A stretch of DNA of 64,000 nt, from positions 17,286,329 through 17,350,328 of the forward strand of contig OU964922.1 in the NCBI GenBank assembly GCA_918807975.1, read 5' to 3'. The notes beneath the pieces were generated by a model. It saw only the letters and a list, made by a program, of their open reading frames with translations. It made no database searches and was not told the DNA's origin. Below are positions 40,721 through 50,779 of this stretch, piece by piece. How positions within the stretch are numbered: position 1 is the stretch's first letter; every line of letters starts with the position of its first letter. Source of the stretch: Aplidium turbinatum. Lineage: Eukaryota; Chordata; Ascidiacea; Aplousobranchia; Polyclinidae. Position numbers and translations under genes: made by a program.

Positions 40721-42268
40721 TTCATCATCATCATTTTGTTCCTTCCTCGTCTGGAGGGTTGGATACAATGCGCCATTGTTCTCGACCATGAGCTGTGCGT
40801 ACTGCACATTCATAAGTTAATTTTGTCCATTTTGTGATGTTTGTTGTCCAAGTCATTCTTGGTCTGCCTTTACTTCTTTTACCGTTTATCTTCCCTTCTA
40901 TTAATGATCTTTGTAATGAATTTTGCCTTATTGTGTGTCCGAAATACTTCAATTTTCTTCTTTTGACTGTTTGTAAGAGCATTTTGCTTGAATTGAATTT
41001 GGAGAGTACTTCATCGTTAGTGATTTTTTGTTTCCATGAAATTTTTAATATTTGCCTGTATGTCCAGAGCTCGAAGGCATCGATCCGTTTCTCCATTTTT
41101 TGAAATATTGTCCAAGTTTCAGAACTGTATAATAGGGTCGACCAGATATAGCATTTTAAGATCCTGAGACGAGTTGATAAATTTAAACGTTGATTGGTTA
41201 AAATATTTTTCATTTTTCCAAATGTAGTTCTTGCAATTTCTATCCGTCTAAGAATTTCATGGTCACACCTCCCATCTTCAGTTATTAAATGACCAAGATA
41301 TGAAAAAGATTTTACTTTTTGTATAATTTCATTGTCAATTATAATTTGGAGTACTGGAGTGTCTGGTGATTTTGAGATTATCATTGATTTGGTCTTTTTA
41401 GCGTTAATTTTCATATTAAATTCTTTACCAATTGAGTTAACATTGTCCAATATTTCTTGAAGATCTTCTTGTGATTCAGCCAACAGAACAGTATCATCAG
41501 CATAGCGTAAATTTGTTATATTCAAGCCACCAACTTTTACTCCTTTCATATCATCAATGGATCGAAAAATCATTTCTGTATATAAATTAAAAAGACATGG
41601 AGAAAGTATACATCCTTGGCGTACTCCACGCTTGATATCAATTCCTTTAGACAAATCTTTTTCCATGCGAATAAATGCTTTTTGATTCCAGTACAAATTG
41701 ATAATAAAACGTAAGTCTTTGCCATTCATACCAATATTGGACAAACAATGAATCAGTTTCTCATGGTTAACTCTATCAAATGCTTTCTCATAATCAATAA
41801 AACATGCATATACATCTTTATTTACTGCATTGTAACTCTCACAAATTGTTCTGAAGTTAAGTATACCCTCTCGTGTTCCTTTACCAGTTATAAATCCACT
41901 TTGAGTCATGCTAACCTCATTCTCAATAGATTTTCGATTTCTTAATAAAATTATTCTCAACAAAATTTTCAGTACATGACTGATCAAACTTAATGTTCTA
42001 AAGTCACTGCAGTTCTTTGCTTTGGATTTCTTTGGTAGTCTGACAAAAACAGTTTCATTCATTTCTTTAGGTATAAATCCAGTCATATATATTTCATTAC
42101 ATAATTTGTGTATGCGTTTTAAACTTATGCCATTGAGTGCTTTTAGCATTTCTGGATAAATGTTATCCTTTCCTGCAGCTTTATTACATTTCAGATCTTG
42201 AATGGCTTTCTCAACTTCAGATATCAATATTTCTTCTCCTTCATTATTGGTAATTTTCAAACCATTAG
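40721..42268 (-). mobile_element. RTE-clade (BovB-like) LINE, 5' truncated
   Basis: A minus-strand non-LTR element lacking its endonuclease half. The open reverse transcriptase frame (40731-42260) is followed directly by a short (TGA)n tail at about 40725-40738, the usual type of RTE 3' end. No target duplication was recognised. It lies in intron 2 in the same orientation as the host gene. Confidence 0.88.
40731..42260 (-). CDS. RTE reverse transcriptase, open over 509 codons
   Basis: The intact frame begins in the region before the RT fingers. It contains SGFITGKGTREGI, YACFIDYEKAFDRV (first catalytic aspartate, about residue 150), RGVRQGCILSPCLFNLY, the catalytic LRYADDTVLLAES (about residue 246) and the C-terminal block shared with BovB: FSYLGHLITEDGRC, SETWTI, RIDAFELWTYRQILK, KLKYFGH and GRPRMTW. 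RTE proteins normally carry an APE endonuclease N-terminal to this, absent here by 5' truncation. The enzyme copies LINE RNA at a nicked target. The absence of stops over 1.5 kb means a fairly recent insertion. The ATG at 42260 is simply the first methionine. Confidence 0.9.
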   Translation of the reverse strand: MKITNNEGEEILISEVEKAIQDLKCNKAAGKDNIYPEMLKALNGISLKRIHKLCNEIYMTGFIPKEMNETVFVRLPKKSKAKNCSDFRTLSLISHVLKILLRIILLRNRKSIENEVSMTQSGFITGKGTREGILNFRTICESYNAVNKDVYACFIDYEKAFDRVNHEKLIHCLSNIGMNGKDLRFIINLYWNQKAFIRMEKDLSKGIDIKRGVRQGCILSPCLFNLYTEMIFRSIDDMKGVKVGGLNITNLRYADDTVLLAESQEDLQEILDNVNSIGKEFNMKINAKKTKSMIISKSPDTPVLQIIIDNEIIQKVKSFSYLGHLITEDGRCDHEILRRIEIARTTFGKMKNILTNQRLNLSTRLRILKCYIWSTLLYSSETWTIFQKMEKRIDAFELWTYRQILKISWKQKITNDEVLSKFNSSKMLLQTVKRRKLKYFGHTIRQNSLQRSLIEGKINGKRSKGRPRMTWTTNITKWTKLTYECAVRTAHGREQWRIVSNPPDEEGTK

Positions 42269-42269
42269 C

Positions 42270-43672
42270 CTATCTAAAATGACAATTTTCATGAATCATC
42301 GACAAATTGCTTCCGCTCTTCATGACTTCCTGTTACATTACTACTTTGACAGATTCAATGCTACTCAGTGTATTAATAGACTTCCTGTAGGCTGCAGTGG
42401 TATCGGAAGAACTATTTTTGTCATTGGCCTACTGGTGGGCCATCAGCCAAATATTTCAAAAGGAATATCAATGTGCATGTAAATTGTAAGAAAAAGAGGA
42501 GAAGCTGTGGTGTACGCAAAATTAGACAGGTTGAGAATTCGTGGCTTTCAGTTCAGTGCTACTAAATTGTGGTAGCCTACGCATACCGGATACGGTAGCC
42601 TACGCAAGCACTTGACTGCCGGTACGCGATTAGCTTAAAATGTATTTATTAAGTATTATTTTGTGGTACTCAAAATGTGTTTTTACCATGCTCAAGTTGT
42701 TTTTCTTTTGCAGCATAATTTTTGTACTTTCTTATGCTCGATATATAACTTAATTTTTTAAATAGAAAAACGTGATCTGATGAACATATAGCCTACATAA
42801 ACAGTAATCGCTTTCAGAACCAACAGATTCCGATTCGGACAAAATTGATATTGAAATTTCCAAAGTGTTGACAGTAAAAAAAATTTGCTTAAATTTTGTT
42901 TCACAATACCACACATCATATTTAGAATTTGGCCTTATAACAACAAAAATGATGCTAGTGTGCTGAAATTGCAATGTGTTTTATTCGTTTGTGGAATATG
43001 CTCTCTGCTCAGTAATGACTCAATGAAACTTCAGATCTAAACCAAGCACTTTTATTCAAAACATTAAATTAGAACTACGCCAAAATATTTTTTCTGGAGG
43101 AGAAACGAAACGAATTAAAAGCTATGCAAAAATAGATCCGCAGATACCCTCGTATTGATAATATAGGCTAAAAGCTTTACGTGCATTCTATAAAGTAGCG
43201 CTAATGATAGCTACAAGCTCGAAAACCACACATCGTTGATCAAATGTGAGTGAAAGACAGTGAATTTGCATATTGTAGATTTTTATAATTAAGATTGAAC
43301 TTGTTATTTTCAGTTTCTTTGTTGTTTAAAATTTGCGATCGGTAGGCTAGGCCAAATAAAAATAAGACTTCTGCTACTAAGCCTCCTCTGTATTAAAAAG
43401 TTTGAGTAGCGCTGGCTTAGGCTGCAGCAACATTCTTAATTGCTTTGACAGTGCGATCCAAAACTCCAAAACATATTAAATATCATAATCTACTTCGTTA
43501 AACTGCTAAAAAAAATTAACGCAGGGAGGCGCAGGAGCCAATACTCCGCTGCGTACTCCATTGAAGAGTCACTTTTTTGTAAACATCTGTCGGATTAGCT
43601 CATGATGCAAGAGAAGGGTCAACAAATGATATAAGCTGACTCAAGTGAAACGACCTTCAGCAACCTCTCAAA
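42270..43672. other. no gene seen
   Basis: Intronic sequence without a recognised element. A 190-bp open patch at about 42290-42480 reads somewhat like coding sequence but matches nothing I know. Short GTAGCCTACGCA repeats lie at about 42572-42607. Confidence 0.25.
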
Positions 43673-44290
43673 CAGAGTTGAATCAACCACATAGTTTTCA
43701 GTTTGATTACATTACAACTACATCATCAAAATTTTTAATTACATTGCTTATTAAGTTACAATTATATTGTTCTGAAATTTTCTAGTTACAATTACTATTA
43801 CAATTGATTAAAATTGTAATCAATTACACATTTCAATTACAAAATTAAATGTTTTAATATTTATGTTTACCGTATCGATGTTTTTTACAGCTTAATTTCA
43901 ACAAAGACGAGTAGAACTGTATTTGATGGAGTTAGTTGCAATTAAGGTATAGGATAAAATGGAAGAAGTATTTTCTGTCTTATATGCTGAGATTTTCTTC
44001 CACCCCAATTTCATTCGATCATACAAATCTTCCACTCCATCCCAGTACCTGGTTGCAATGTAGAAGTCCTTTGGAACCCAAAAGAGCGGCTCATATTACG
44101 CTGATAGTATGCGTGCAGCAGTGCACCTTACCAAAATAATTGCAATTTGGACCAATTTTTTTAAAACTACAATTATAGTTACAATTGCACAACAACAAAA
44201 AGTCTCAAGTACAATTATAAATACTATTAGGCCTACATGAAAATGTGTAATTAATTACATTCAAATATAATTGTAAATGATCCAACTCTG
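43673..44290. mobile_element. hAT-like MITE rich in TTACAATT
   Basis: The ends CAGAGTTGAATCA (43673) and the complement of CAGAGTTGGATCA (ending 44290) are inverted. The flanks CTCTCAAA and CCCTCAAG look like a decayed 8-bp duplication. Both ends continue in AT-rich sequence full of ATTACA/TGTAAT units. No transposase. Confidence 0.7.
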
Positions 44291-45242
44291 CCCTCAAGCA
44301 CATATACAGTAGCTGCACACGCAGTCATGATGATATGATTTCATAACTTTTCTTTGTAAATCCAACTTTCTCGTTGGCGAGAAAAATACGTTTCTCCAAT
44401 CTTTGAATATTATCAAAATTAAAACATTTTTTAATCTTAAAATAAAAAGTGGTGTGAAGTCATAAAATTTTTTATTATTTGTGAGTCGAGCTACATGTGC
44501 TTGAAAGGTTGCTGATTTATTTGCTTGATTTTTATTATTTTTGCTTAATGTTAATAGTTTGTTGATATTATGCATCACATTTGCTATACAAACAACGCTT
44601 TTCCTTATTGTTACGGTATGTACCTTGCTTAGGAGAATAGCTGGTACCATGGATGGGGTGCTATGTAAATGGTATTTATTAAAAGGCTATAACGTTTGTA
44701 AATGAAATTTGTAATTTCAGGTTATATCCATAAACAAAAATTAGGAAGCAGAAATCTTTATTTTTCTTCCACAAGTAGCCTAACTCTAAACGACTAAAAA
44801 TATATGTAGAATTATGCTACAACTATAAACAGTTGAAGCATTTTTTGAATACACGCTGTGTAAGCGTAAAAGAATAGGCCTACACGCTTACTGAGCAGGT
44901 ATAACACTCATTTTGCACCCGCATGCGTGTCATTGATTGAGTAGCACTTCCGCAAAGCAATACCGCATTACCCTCTGGCTAAAGACAGAATTTTCCTGCC
45001 AGTATACGTAGGCTACTAAGGAAATCGTTGTTTGCACAAAACCCCTGACAAAACCTTTAAAAAAATTTGATTGTCTTTATGAATTTTTTTTATTAGGCTA
45101 TTTGTAGGTATTTATTGCTCAATTTGTTAAAAAGGTCATAAAGTCAGGCTTGCATTTAAAAAGAAATGCACTAGCCACTATTGTCATAATAGAAGTCAAC
45201 TTTTCAGTTAAAATAAACACATTCGCCGAATTAGTAACTTAC
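44291..45242. other. no gene seen (intron 2, donor side)
   Basis: AT-rich intronic sequence immediately downstream of the exon 2 donor. No repeat was recognised. Confidence 0.3.
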
Positions 45243-45485
45243 CACTACAGGCAGTATCCGACGGAGCTTAGCAAATCCTGAGTTAAGATTTCTTACACGA
45301 AGCCTTTCCCTAGCGTTTGCTTCTCTTCGTTTGGATATTTCATGACAAAACACTTTATTTTTTTGACAAGAGTTATCAAAAATTCCGAAAGCATCTTTGT
45401 CCGCTGCAATCAGTTTATTTGGAACTGCGAAGGTGTTTCGAGAAATGTCTAATAATTCAAATAAACAATAAATGCTATTAATAGC
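45243..45485 (-). CDS. bHLH gene exon 2: N-terminal part, basic region and helix 1
   Basis: On the minus strand the acceptor TTTTTGTAGTAG| ends at 45486 and the donor GTG|GTAAGT begins at 45242. The 81-codon exon ends with KRREANARERLRVRNLNSGF and AKLRRILPVV, a complete basic region plus helix 1. The glutamate of the ARER block is the residue that reads the E-box in bHLH factors. It joins in phase 0 to exon 3, whose first residues complete the loop and helix 2. The acceptor was chosen because it keeps phase 0 with exon 1. A second AG at 45449 (before ACATTTC) would start closer to the domain but breaks that phase. The first dozen residues look intron-like in composition, so the 5' edge is less certain than the 3' edge. 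Confidence 0.85.
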
Positions 45486-45573
45486 CTACTACAAAAATTG
45501 CTCAATGTCAAGCAAAAAGCCAAGCAGAGCGAATTAAATCAAACATAGTCATTACTTTCTAAAACCTCTACAC

Positions 45574-45825
45574 CAGGGGTTCTTAACTAGGAGTGCACGC
45601 ACCACTAAGGGGTGCGAGATCTATGCCTAGGCGGTGCGGGGATGCTGGATTAATTATCAAGGTTTGTTATAATATAACGTATGAAGCAAAGTTGTTTTAC
45701 CAGGTTTCAACAAAAATTTCGAACTGTAGGCGACTATTACTTTTCAGCCTATCCTAGGAGGGGGTGCGAGAACTGGTTAGTAATTTCAAGGTGGTGCCGA
45801 CAAGGCAAAAGATAAAGAACCGCTG
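45574..45825. mobile_element. 252-bp non-autonomous hAT
   Basis: The ends CAGGGGTTCTTAACTAGG and the complement of CAGCGGTTCTTTATCT are inverted. The flanks CTCTACAC (45566-45573) and CTCTACAG (45826-45833) are a 7-of-8 match target duplication. GGTGCG-rich hairpins lie near both ends. Confidence 0.85.
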
Positions 45826-45833
45826 CTCTACAG

Positions 45834-46520
45834 CAGGCATGCACATTGCACAACATACGGCCCGCGCGCCGCATGCGGCCCACGAGATATTCCGTGATTT
45901 CGCTCATTTTTGCTGAAAAATTTTACAACAATCCAACCTTTGTTGCTTGTTTCTGCACAAAGTGCGCGGATGAATATTTTCAAAACGTAGTGTCTGGTAC
46001 CGTAGGTGTCAGTGTACATCAGAACTTTACTGTTGGTTGAGTTGTCAGCATTTTGTGAAATATACAGTACCCCGTAATCGCGTTATGACTGAAAACAAGA
46101 GAAGGAAGATTGAAAATGAGGGCGGAATCTTTAACCCAGAATGGACAAGCAAATACTTATTTACAGTAACAAACTCGAAAATACTGTGTCTTGTTTGCCG
46201 AAATGTGGTTGCAGTCCCAAAGGAGTATAATCTGAGACGCCATTTTGAATCGAATCTCTACGGTTACAGTTACATAATCAACGAATCCGATGCTTTACCG
46301 CCGATAAGCGTTAAAGACAACTAGATACGGTACTGTAGTGCGAGAGGCAACTGTCTCTTGACAGTAACCATCTTCTCAAAGATATAACTTTTTCGACGGT
46401 TAATCGGTCACATTATATAAAATAGGCTACACGCTAGTTACAACAACGTTAGCACGCGGCCCGCGAAAAATATTTTTTTCCTAAAACGGCCCGTGTACTG
46501 TTTTGAGTTGTGCATGCCTG
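45834..46520 (+). mobile_element. hAT with BED-finger transposase fragment
   Basis: 687 bp, ends CAGGCATGCAC and GTGCATGCCTG, with a perfect 8-bp target duplication CTCTACAG at 45826-45833 and 46521-46528. Near both ends are CGGCCCGCG blocks. It inserted directly beside the smaller hAT, re-using the same CTCTACAG sequence. It contains the start of a hAT transposase, so it is an internally deleted copy. Confidence 0.93.
46085..46324 (+). pseudogene. N-terminal fragment of a hAT transposase (Charlie/GTF2IRD2-like)
   Basis: The frame from MTENKRRKIENEGG contains FNPEWTSKYLF, CLVCRNVVAVPKEYNLRRHFE: a BED-type zinc finger with two cysteines and one histidine visible, as in Charlie-type transposases and the domesticated GTF2IRD2 tail. 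About 80 codons remain, then the reading ends in unrelated sequence and a stop. The catalytic RNase H-like and dimerisation parts are absent. Confidence 0.75.
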
Positions 46521-47031
46521 CTCTACAGCCTGTTTCATAGTAAAAAGGAGATTCATCAGAAGGTCATCACAAGGATCATGCAATTTTAAATTCTATTTGA
46601 ATAAGCACGTTCTGATGATCCCTCTTTTAGGGTGGAACAGGCTGTAGAGGTTTTAGAAAGTAAGCCTAATAACTATATTGATGCAATAATTAAAATATGT
46701 TTTTCCATAAAAGTTTATTAGTTCGCCTTAAATAAAGTTAATAGCCTAAAAACATTTGCACAGTCTTAGGAAATAAATCTTCTCTCCTAGATTAATTCCT
46801 TTAAAATATTTTCGGTTACTTGACGTCAATCATAAATTTACAAGAAAATTTTACAACATTTTTGTATCACTGTCTGTTTACCAGATCATCAATAATAACT
46901 TGCTTGGTTGGTACCAAAAGTGTTATCAAACAAAGCCATGTTGTTTAAAATAGATATTAAAATCTTATAAATTAGTTTTCACCCAACAAAAATCATTCGA
47001 TGCATAGATAAGTTTGATACAAACCTCTTAC

Positions 47032-47154
47032 TTGTTCTCTCAACTTTGCTTGCCTTCGCTGGCGCTCAGAAAGTGGCAAAGATAAATCTGACAAAGTTAA
47101 TGACCTTATATTAGTATTTTTAATTTTTTTGGAATAGTCTAGATAAGTATCCAT
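47032..47154 (-). CDS. bHLH gene exon 1 (start codon)
   Basis: On the minus strand ATG at 47154-47152 has a strong context (A at -3, G at +4). It opens a 41-codon frame, starting MDTYLDYSKKIKN and ending SERQRRQAKLREQ, directly followed by the donor GTAAGAGG. The donor is phase 0, which matches the preferred exon 2 acceptor. The peptide has no recognised domain, as expected for the variable N-terminus of a bHLH factor. The next host-like sequence downstream is exon 2, 1.5 kb away. It could instead belong to another transcript. Confidence 0.6.
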
Positions 47155-47159
47155 CCTTA

Positions 47160-47739
47160 TATCTTATTTTGATGACAAAACTGCATTAAGTTTCAATGAC
47201 ACTTAAGGCTAATTTTCTTTAAACTTTATATAAACGATCTTAGCTGTTTCTGTTTGATCAGATAAACAGAACTCCATAGCGCACAGCCCTGAATCAGAAA
47301 AGAAAGCAAACTGTTAAGATTTTCGTAGTTTGATAAATCCCAGTTGTTCTCTACTCCCACTTAGTGTGTAGCCTATAATATGCAAGTAACAGATGTTCAC
47401 TGAACATACCATTGTGGCTTGCAGTGAAAAGCAAAATGCCACGATAAAATTAAAAATTAATTATTGCGAATTGATTGAGGGAATCTTTATCCTAGAAGTG
47501 AAGAACTTTTTTGAAAGCATTGTCATGGCTGTTTAGCATACTTGTGGTTTGAATCAGTGATTCCCAGTCACTCGGGTTAACAGAGTGAAGATTCCGCTTG
47601 TTGTTGAAGTATAATTTGTACATTATTTTATCCACTACGTGAGCTTAATAGAGAGCACACTCGGGAGTCGAACCAGCGCAGCTTGATTTCTTTGTCGATA
47701 AAGCCAAATTGTGTGTTTTCATTAAAAATATCACTACTG
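47160..47739. other. upstream flank of the bHLH gene
   Basis: Expected to contain the 5' UTR and promoter. I see no clear TATA box at a convincing distance. A lone tRNA B-box-like block (complement GGTTCGACTCCCGAGT, about 47663-47678) may be the remains of a SINE. Confidence 0.3.
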
Positions 47740-47741
47740 TA

Positions 47742-48898
47742 GGGGAGATGTGTCACCAACGGGTCATTTTTCACATATTTGTTCTTTTCTGTCCATACAA
47801 TGGCCATGCGTCCTCCTTTTTTGGTATAACCGTAGGTCACATACCCTGGTATATTCAGCCAAAAAAGTTTCTTAATTTTCCAACTACTAACTGCCGAAAA
47901 TTAAGTTTTAAATGATAATAAAAAGCGCCCCGTTGGTCAAACCCCTATACGACCAACTGGCCACTGCTATTCGACCAACGGGTCACTTCTACTTGGCAAA
48001 AAGCTGATGCACTGGAGCTTATTTTGGACACGAACAACATACAAACAACACAACAACATAAGCACTAAGCACTAGAAATATGCTTTTATTATGAAATTTT
48101 ATTTCATATTTTCATATTCAATTCAATTTCATAATATGAGACTCAAATGTTTTTGATGTTTATTTTACTCTTTTTAAATCTCATATTATTCTAAAGTTGC
48201 AGAAAACTTTAAGATATCAGACAGGCGTTTTGTAGATGCCACGGGTGTTGGTGCAGTAGTTTTCTCACTATCCATTGAGTCATTCTTCATAACGAGCCAA
48301 CGTTGTTCGTAGTATATCATATTTTTTCGCCGACTTTCGAACAAAAATATTTTGTTTCAAAACAACTTCGACAGCTTTGTTGAGATTTTCCGAACTAAAC
48401 AACCCTGTTTTATTGCTAGTTGTTTTAATTTCTGACATTTTTAGTCTGAATACATAAAGGAAGACGTTGTTGAACAATTAGCTAGTGACCCAATGGTCAA
48501 ACAAGTGGGTGGTCCGTTGGTTAGATACATGATAGTTGTTGGATTTTATGGCCTAGTTTAATGATGGATAAAATTTAAACATTTAACTCATTGCAATTTC
48601 ATTAATCAATGAATAAGCAATCAGCAAACAAAAAAAATAGTCTTGAAAAAATTAACCGATGGGTGAATAAAATTGCAGAAGAAAAATGTTCAAAATTTAC
48701 TTTCTACCTTGTAATGTAAACCATACTTTCCTTCATAACAATACGAAAAAAATCACAGGTCCCCGCAAGGAAGATTTCCAAAACCAAAAAGGTTAATCTC
48801 GATACCTCAATAACATTTTTCGTGGTTCCAGCTTTTATTTTAAGAAATAGAAGGGTGGTCCGTTGGTCGTACCCTGTCCGTTGGTGGAACATCTCCCC
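47742..48898 (-). mobile_element. pogo-like transposon with HTH fragment
   Basis: The ends GGGGAGATGTGTCACCAACG and the complement of GGGGAGATGTTCCACCAACG are inverted and flanked by TA (47740-47741 and 48899-48900). ACCAACGGGTCA-type units are repeated inside each end. The minus strand at about 48440-48280 encodes a short Psq/CENP-B-type helix-turn-helix (NLNKAVEVVL...VRKSAKKYDILRTTLARY) followed by a stop. This matches the DNA-binding N-terminus of pogo transposases. The catalytic part is missing, so it is non-autonomous. Confidence 0.85.
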
Positions 48899-49214
48899 TA
48901 CATGCACAAAATGTGTAAGGTTTGTAGGCTACCATGACGACCTTTATACAGTACACAGGCCATGCCAAACTGCAGCTTCAAATTTGACTGGAGGCAGATC
49001 TGTTAGTAGCTAAAATCGCTAGTCTACTGTAAGTTAATAGTTTCAGTATGAGTAAAAAAAGCATATCTAGGCCTACTAGGCTACTAATTGTTGTCAGGGT
49101 ATGGAATGGAAGATGTTTTTTTTTCTATCCTAAAATTTTCTTCCATCGCATTTCCATTCCATCATAAAAATTTACCATTTAAAATGGATTTGTTACCTGA
49201 ATCATCACTCCAGG

Positions 49215-49354
49215 AAGCGTCCACACACCCAAACACTCAGCAAGCACACCATACTTGCATGGAAAAAAATTCTCTCTCGCAACGGTCAGAGTTCAAGAAG
49301 CCGTCCACACACCCAAACACTCAGCAGGCACACCATACTTGCATGGAAGATACC
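49215..49354. repeat. two-copy tandem repeat, about 87 bp unit
   Basis: GTCCACACACCCAAACACTC...ACCATACTTGCATGGAA occurs at about 49219-49264 and again at 49306-49351, with one or two differences. No function is evident. 48901-49215 and 49355-49900 contain no supported gene. Confidence 0.8.
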
Positions 49355-49904
49355 TACCACGGAGGCGAGGGACTTACTCAGACCGAAGGGACCCACCGCG
49401 GTAGATGGTAATCTGTGGATGTAAAAAATGATGGTTATTCGCTGCCTCAAGCTTATCTGCCTGCCTCAACTTCCTTCTTGCTGATGTTGGAGCAGACTAG
49501 AATGTGGCGGGTCAAGCTCGAGAACTAGCACGTTTTGGTAGATAATTGAATTTAATTGAGTTTGTTTGTGTGTGCGTTTCTTCTTGATGCCCGCTTGAAG
49601 AAGGGCATCGGCTTGTGAAAAAAGGGCCACTGCAGTCTGACATCTCACTTGGCGGAGATGCCAGAGAGGGGCGGCCAGAGGAAGGGTAGCTTTCGCTGAC
49701 CCCAGAGTCTTCTTGGAATGGGCCGCTGCAATCCTGTCATCCCAAGGCGAGTGGGACAACGGAGCGGGACGGTTAAAGATTTCCTGCTGCAATCACTCTT
49801 CCGGCATCGGGCCGTTTTAGATGAGTGATAGGGACGGGTTAAAGATGAGTTGTTACGCCCTTGGCTGTCTAGAATTTTTCAAAGATGTTCTACAATCGTA
49901 CTGA

Positions 49905-50770
49905 GCTAATGAGACTCACTGCTGCAATCAGTCGTCCCTACCGTCGAGGACGGCTGAGAGGGGCGTTGAAGAGAGAGTCTCGACTGGTTCTTCTTTCTTC
50001 TGACCGTATGGGTAGGTTTGGAAGGAGGGGAAATGTCAGATGACAACGGAATGTCATGTTTTTGTGTTATGTCTTTTGTTTTCGTCATGATCACCCACAG
50101 GGCTTGGATGGTGGACTGTTTTGTGTTCCATATGTATGTGTTGCTAATATCCAGAGAAATATTCTTTTGGATGATGATATTCTTGGCGACATTCATCATC
50201 GTCAAAAGTATCGGGTTTTTTTTTGCTTGCCGGAGAATTGATTGTAAAGGATCATCTGGTTTGTTATTTCGATGTCTTCGTTGGATAGGTTAAAGTATTG
50301 TTGTATAAAACGCTCTCATATTCCTAACGAAAAGGAGCACTCGAAGAGGACGTGGGCCACATTGTCATCAGGTTTTCTGCTGAATTTGAAATTTGTTATT
50401 TTACCGGTTTCTAGTGATCTTTCAAATTCTCCCCATTTGTATCCTCCACAAGAAATCCGATAGGACGTGGAAGATAGGTAAGGTGGAAGGAGGAATTTGA
50501 TTTCCTTGTTTTTCAGAAGAATTTCGTTCCAAGGAATCTTTTTTCCATGTTGGTCGATCTTGTAAAACTTCTTTTCATTTTGGATTTTCAGATGTGGATA
50601 AATGTTTTTTTAGGAAGTGTTTTCCCAGTTGTGTTTCAAGCCTTTGAATTTGCAAAAGGACTTAAAGATGTCTGCCTACATTTCGTTTTGGTTCGTGGCA
50701 TACGGAATGCTGTTGGGAAACAAAAGAGGATTGATGAGACTCATTCTGTAACTCAAATTAAACTTGGCCC
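49905..50770 (-). mobile_element. Tx1/L1-like LINE 3' fragment
   Basis: The minus strand shows decayed pieces of the C-terminal part of an L1/Tx1-type ORF2: DDNVAHVLFECSFS (the usual cysteine/histidine block after RT), then NIIIQKNISLDISNTYIWN and a hydrophilic tail. Frames shift near 50205 and 50330. The younger Jockey-like LINE ends against it at about 50780. Confidence 0.6.
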
Positions 50771-50779
50771 ATTCGTGTC

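Larger units (their letters stand above)
13677..45242 (-). other. intron 2 of the bHLH gene (31.6 kb)
   Basis: The donor GTG|GTAAGT is at 45242 and the acceptor ACAG| at 13677, interrupting the bHLH loop in phase 0. The intron contains the elements listed separately below. I saw no other exon-like block on the minus strand that would fit between helix 1 and helix 2, and the domain needs none. Confidence 0.8.
45554..46661. mobile_element. palindromic repeat interrupted by two hAT elements
   Basis: ACTTTCTAAAACCTCTACA at 45554 is the complement of the end at 46661 (TGTAGAGGTTTTAGAAAGT). With both hATs removed, the remaining halves form an inverted repeat around the centre. The right half contains TTCTGATGATCCCTCTTTTAGGG, shared with 18281-18330 and 62810-62870. 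Those are relatives of the same family, with a hammerhead-like core (see findings). No coding sequence. Confidence 0.75.
45486..47031 (-). other. intron 1 of the bHLH gene
   Basis: About 1.5 kb between the donor CAA|GTAAGAGG and the exon 2 acceptor. It holds the palindromic repeat at 45554-46661 with two hATs nested in it. 46662-47031 has no recognised feature. Confidence 0.6.
13428..47154 (-). other. host bHLH gene, three coding exons (gene span)
   Basis: Exon 1 47154-47032 (41 codons), exon 2 45485-45243 (81 codons) and exon 3 13676-13428 (82 codons plus stop) all join in phase 0 at GT-AG sites. They give a protein of about 204 residues with the bHLH at roughly 93-150. The sequence most resembles FIGLA and achaete-scute factors: NARERLRVRNLNSGF in the basic region and helix 1, RKKSKVDTLHEAIDYI at the loop and helix 2. 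Such proteins dimerise with E proteins and bind E-box DNA in the nucleus. Exons 2 and 3 are firmly supported by completing one domain. Exon 1 rests on a good start context, a good donor and matching phase. Intron 2 is about 31.6 kb, almost all of it mobile elements. No further host gene is visible inside it. Confidence 0.75.

Noticed and set aside
42198-42482. 94-residue plus-strand frame resembling a small membrane protein
   Set aside because: It half overlaps the RTE LINE and has no conserved pattern or splice context.
45449-45450. Alternative exon 2 acceptor before ACATTTC
   Set aside because: It would break phase with exon 1; the AG at 45486-45487 keeps all junctions in phase 0.
47663-47678. 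tRNA gene upstream of the bHLH exon 1
   Set aside because: Only a B-box-like block is present; there is no A box at the right distance and no stems.
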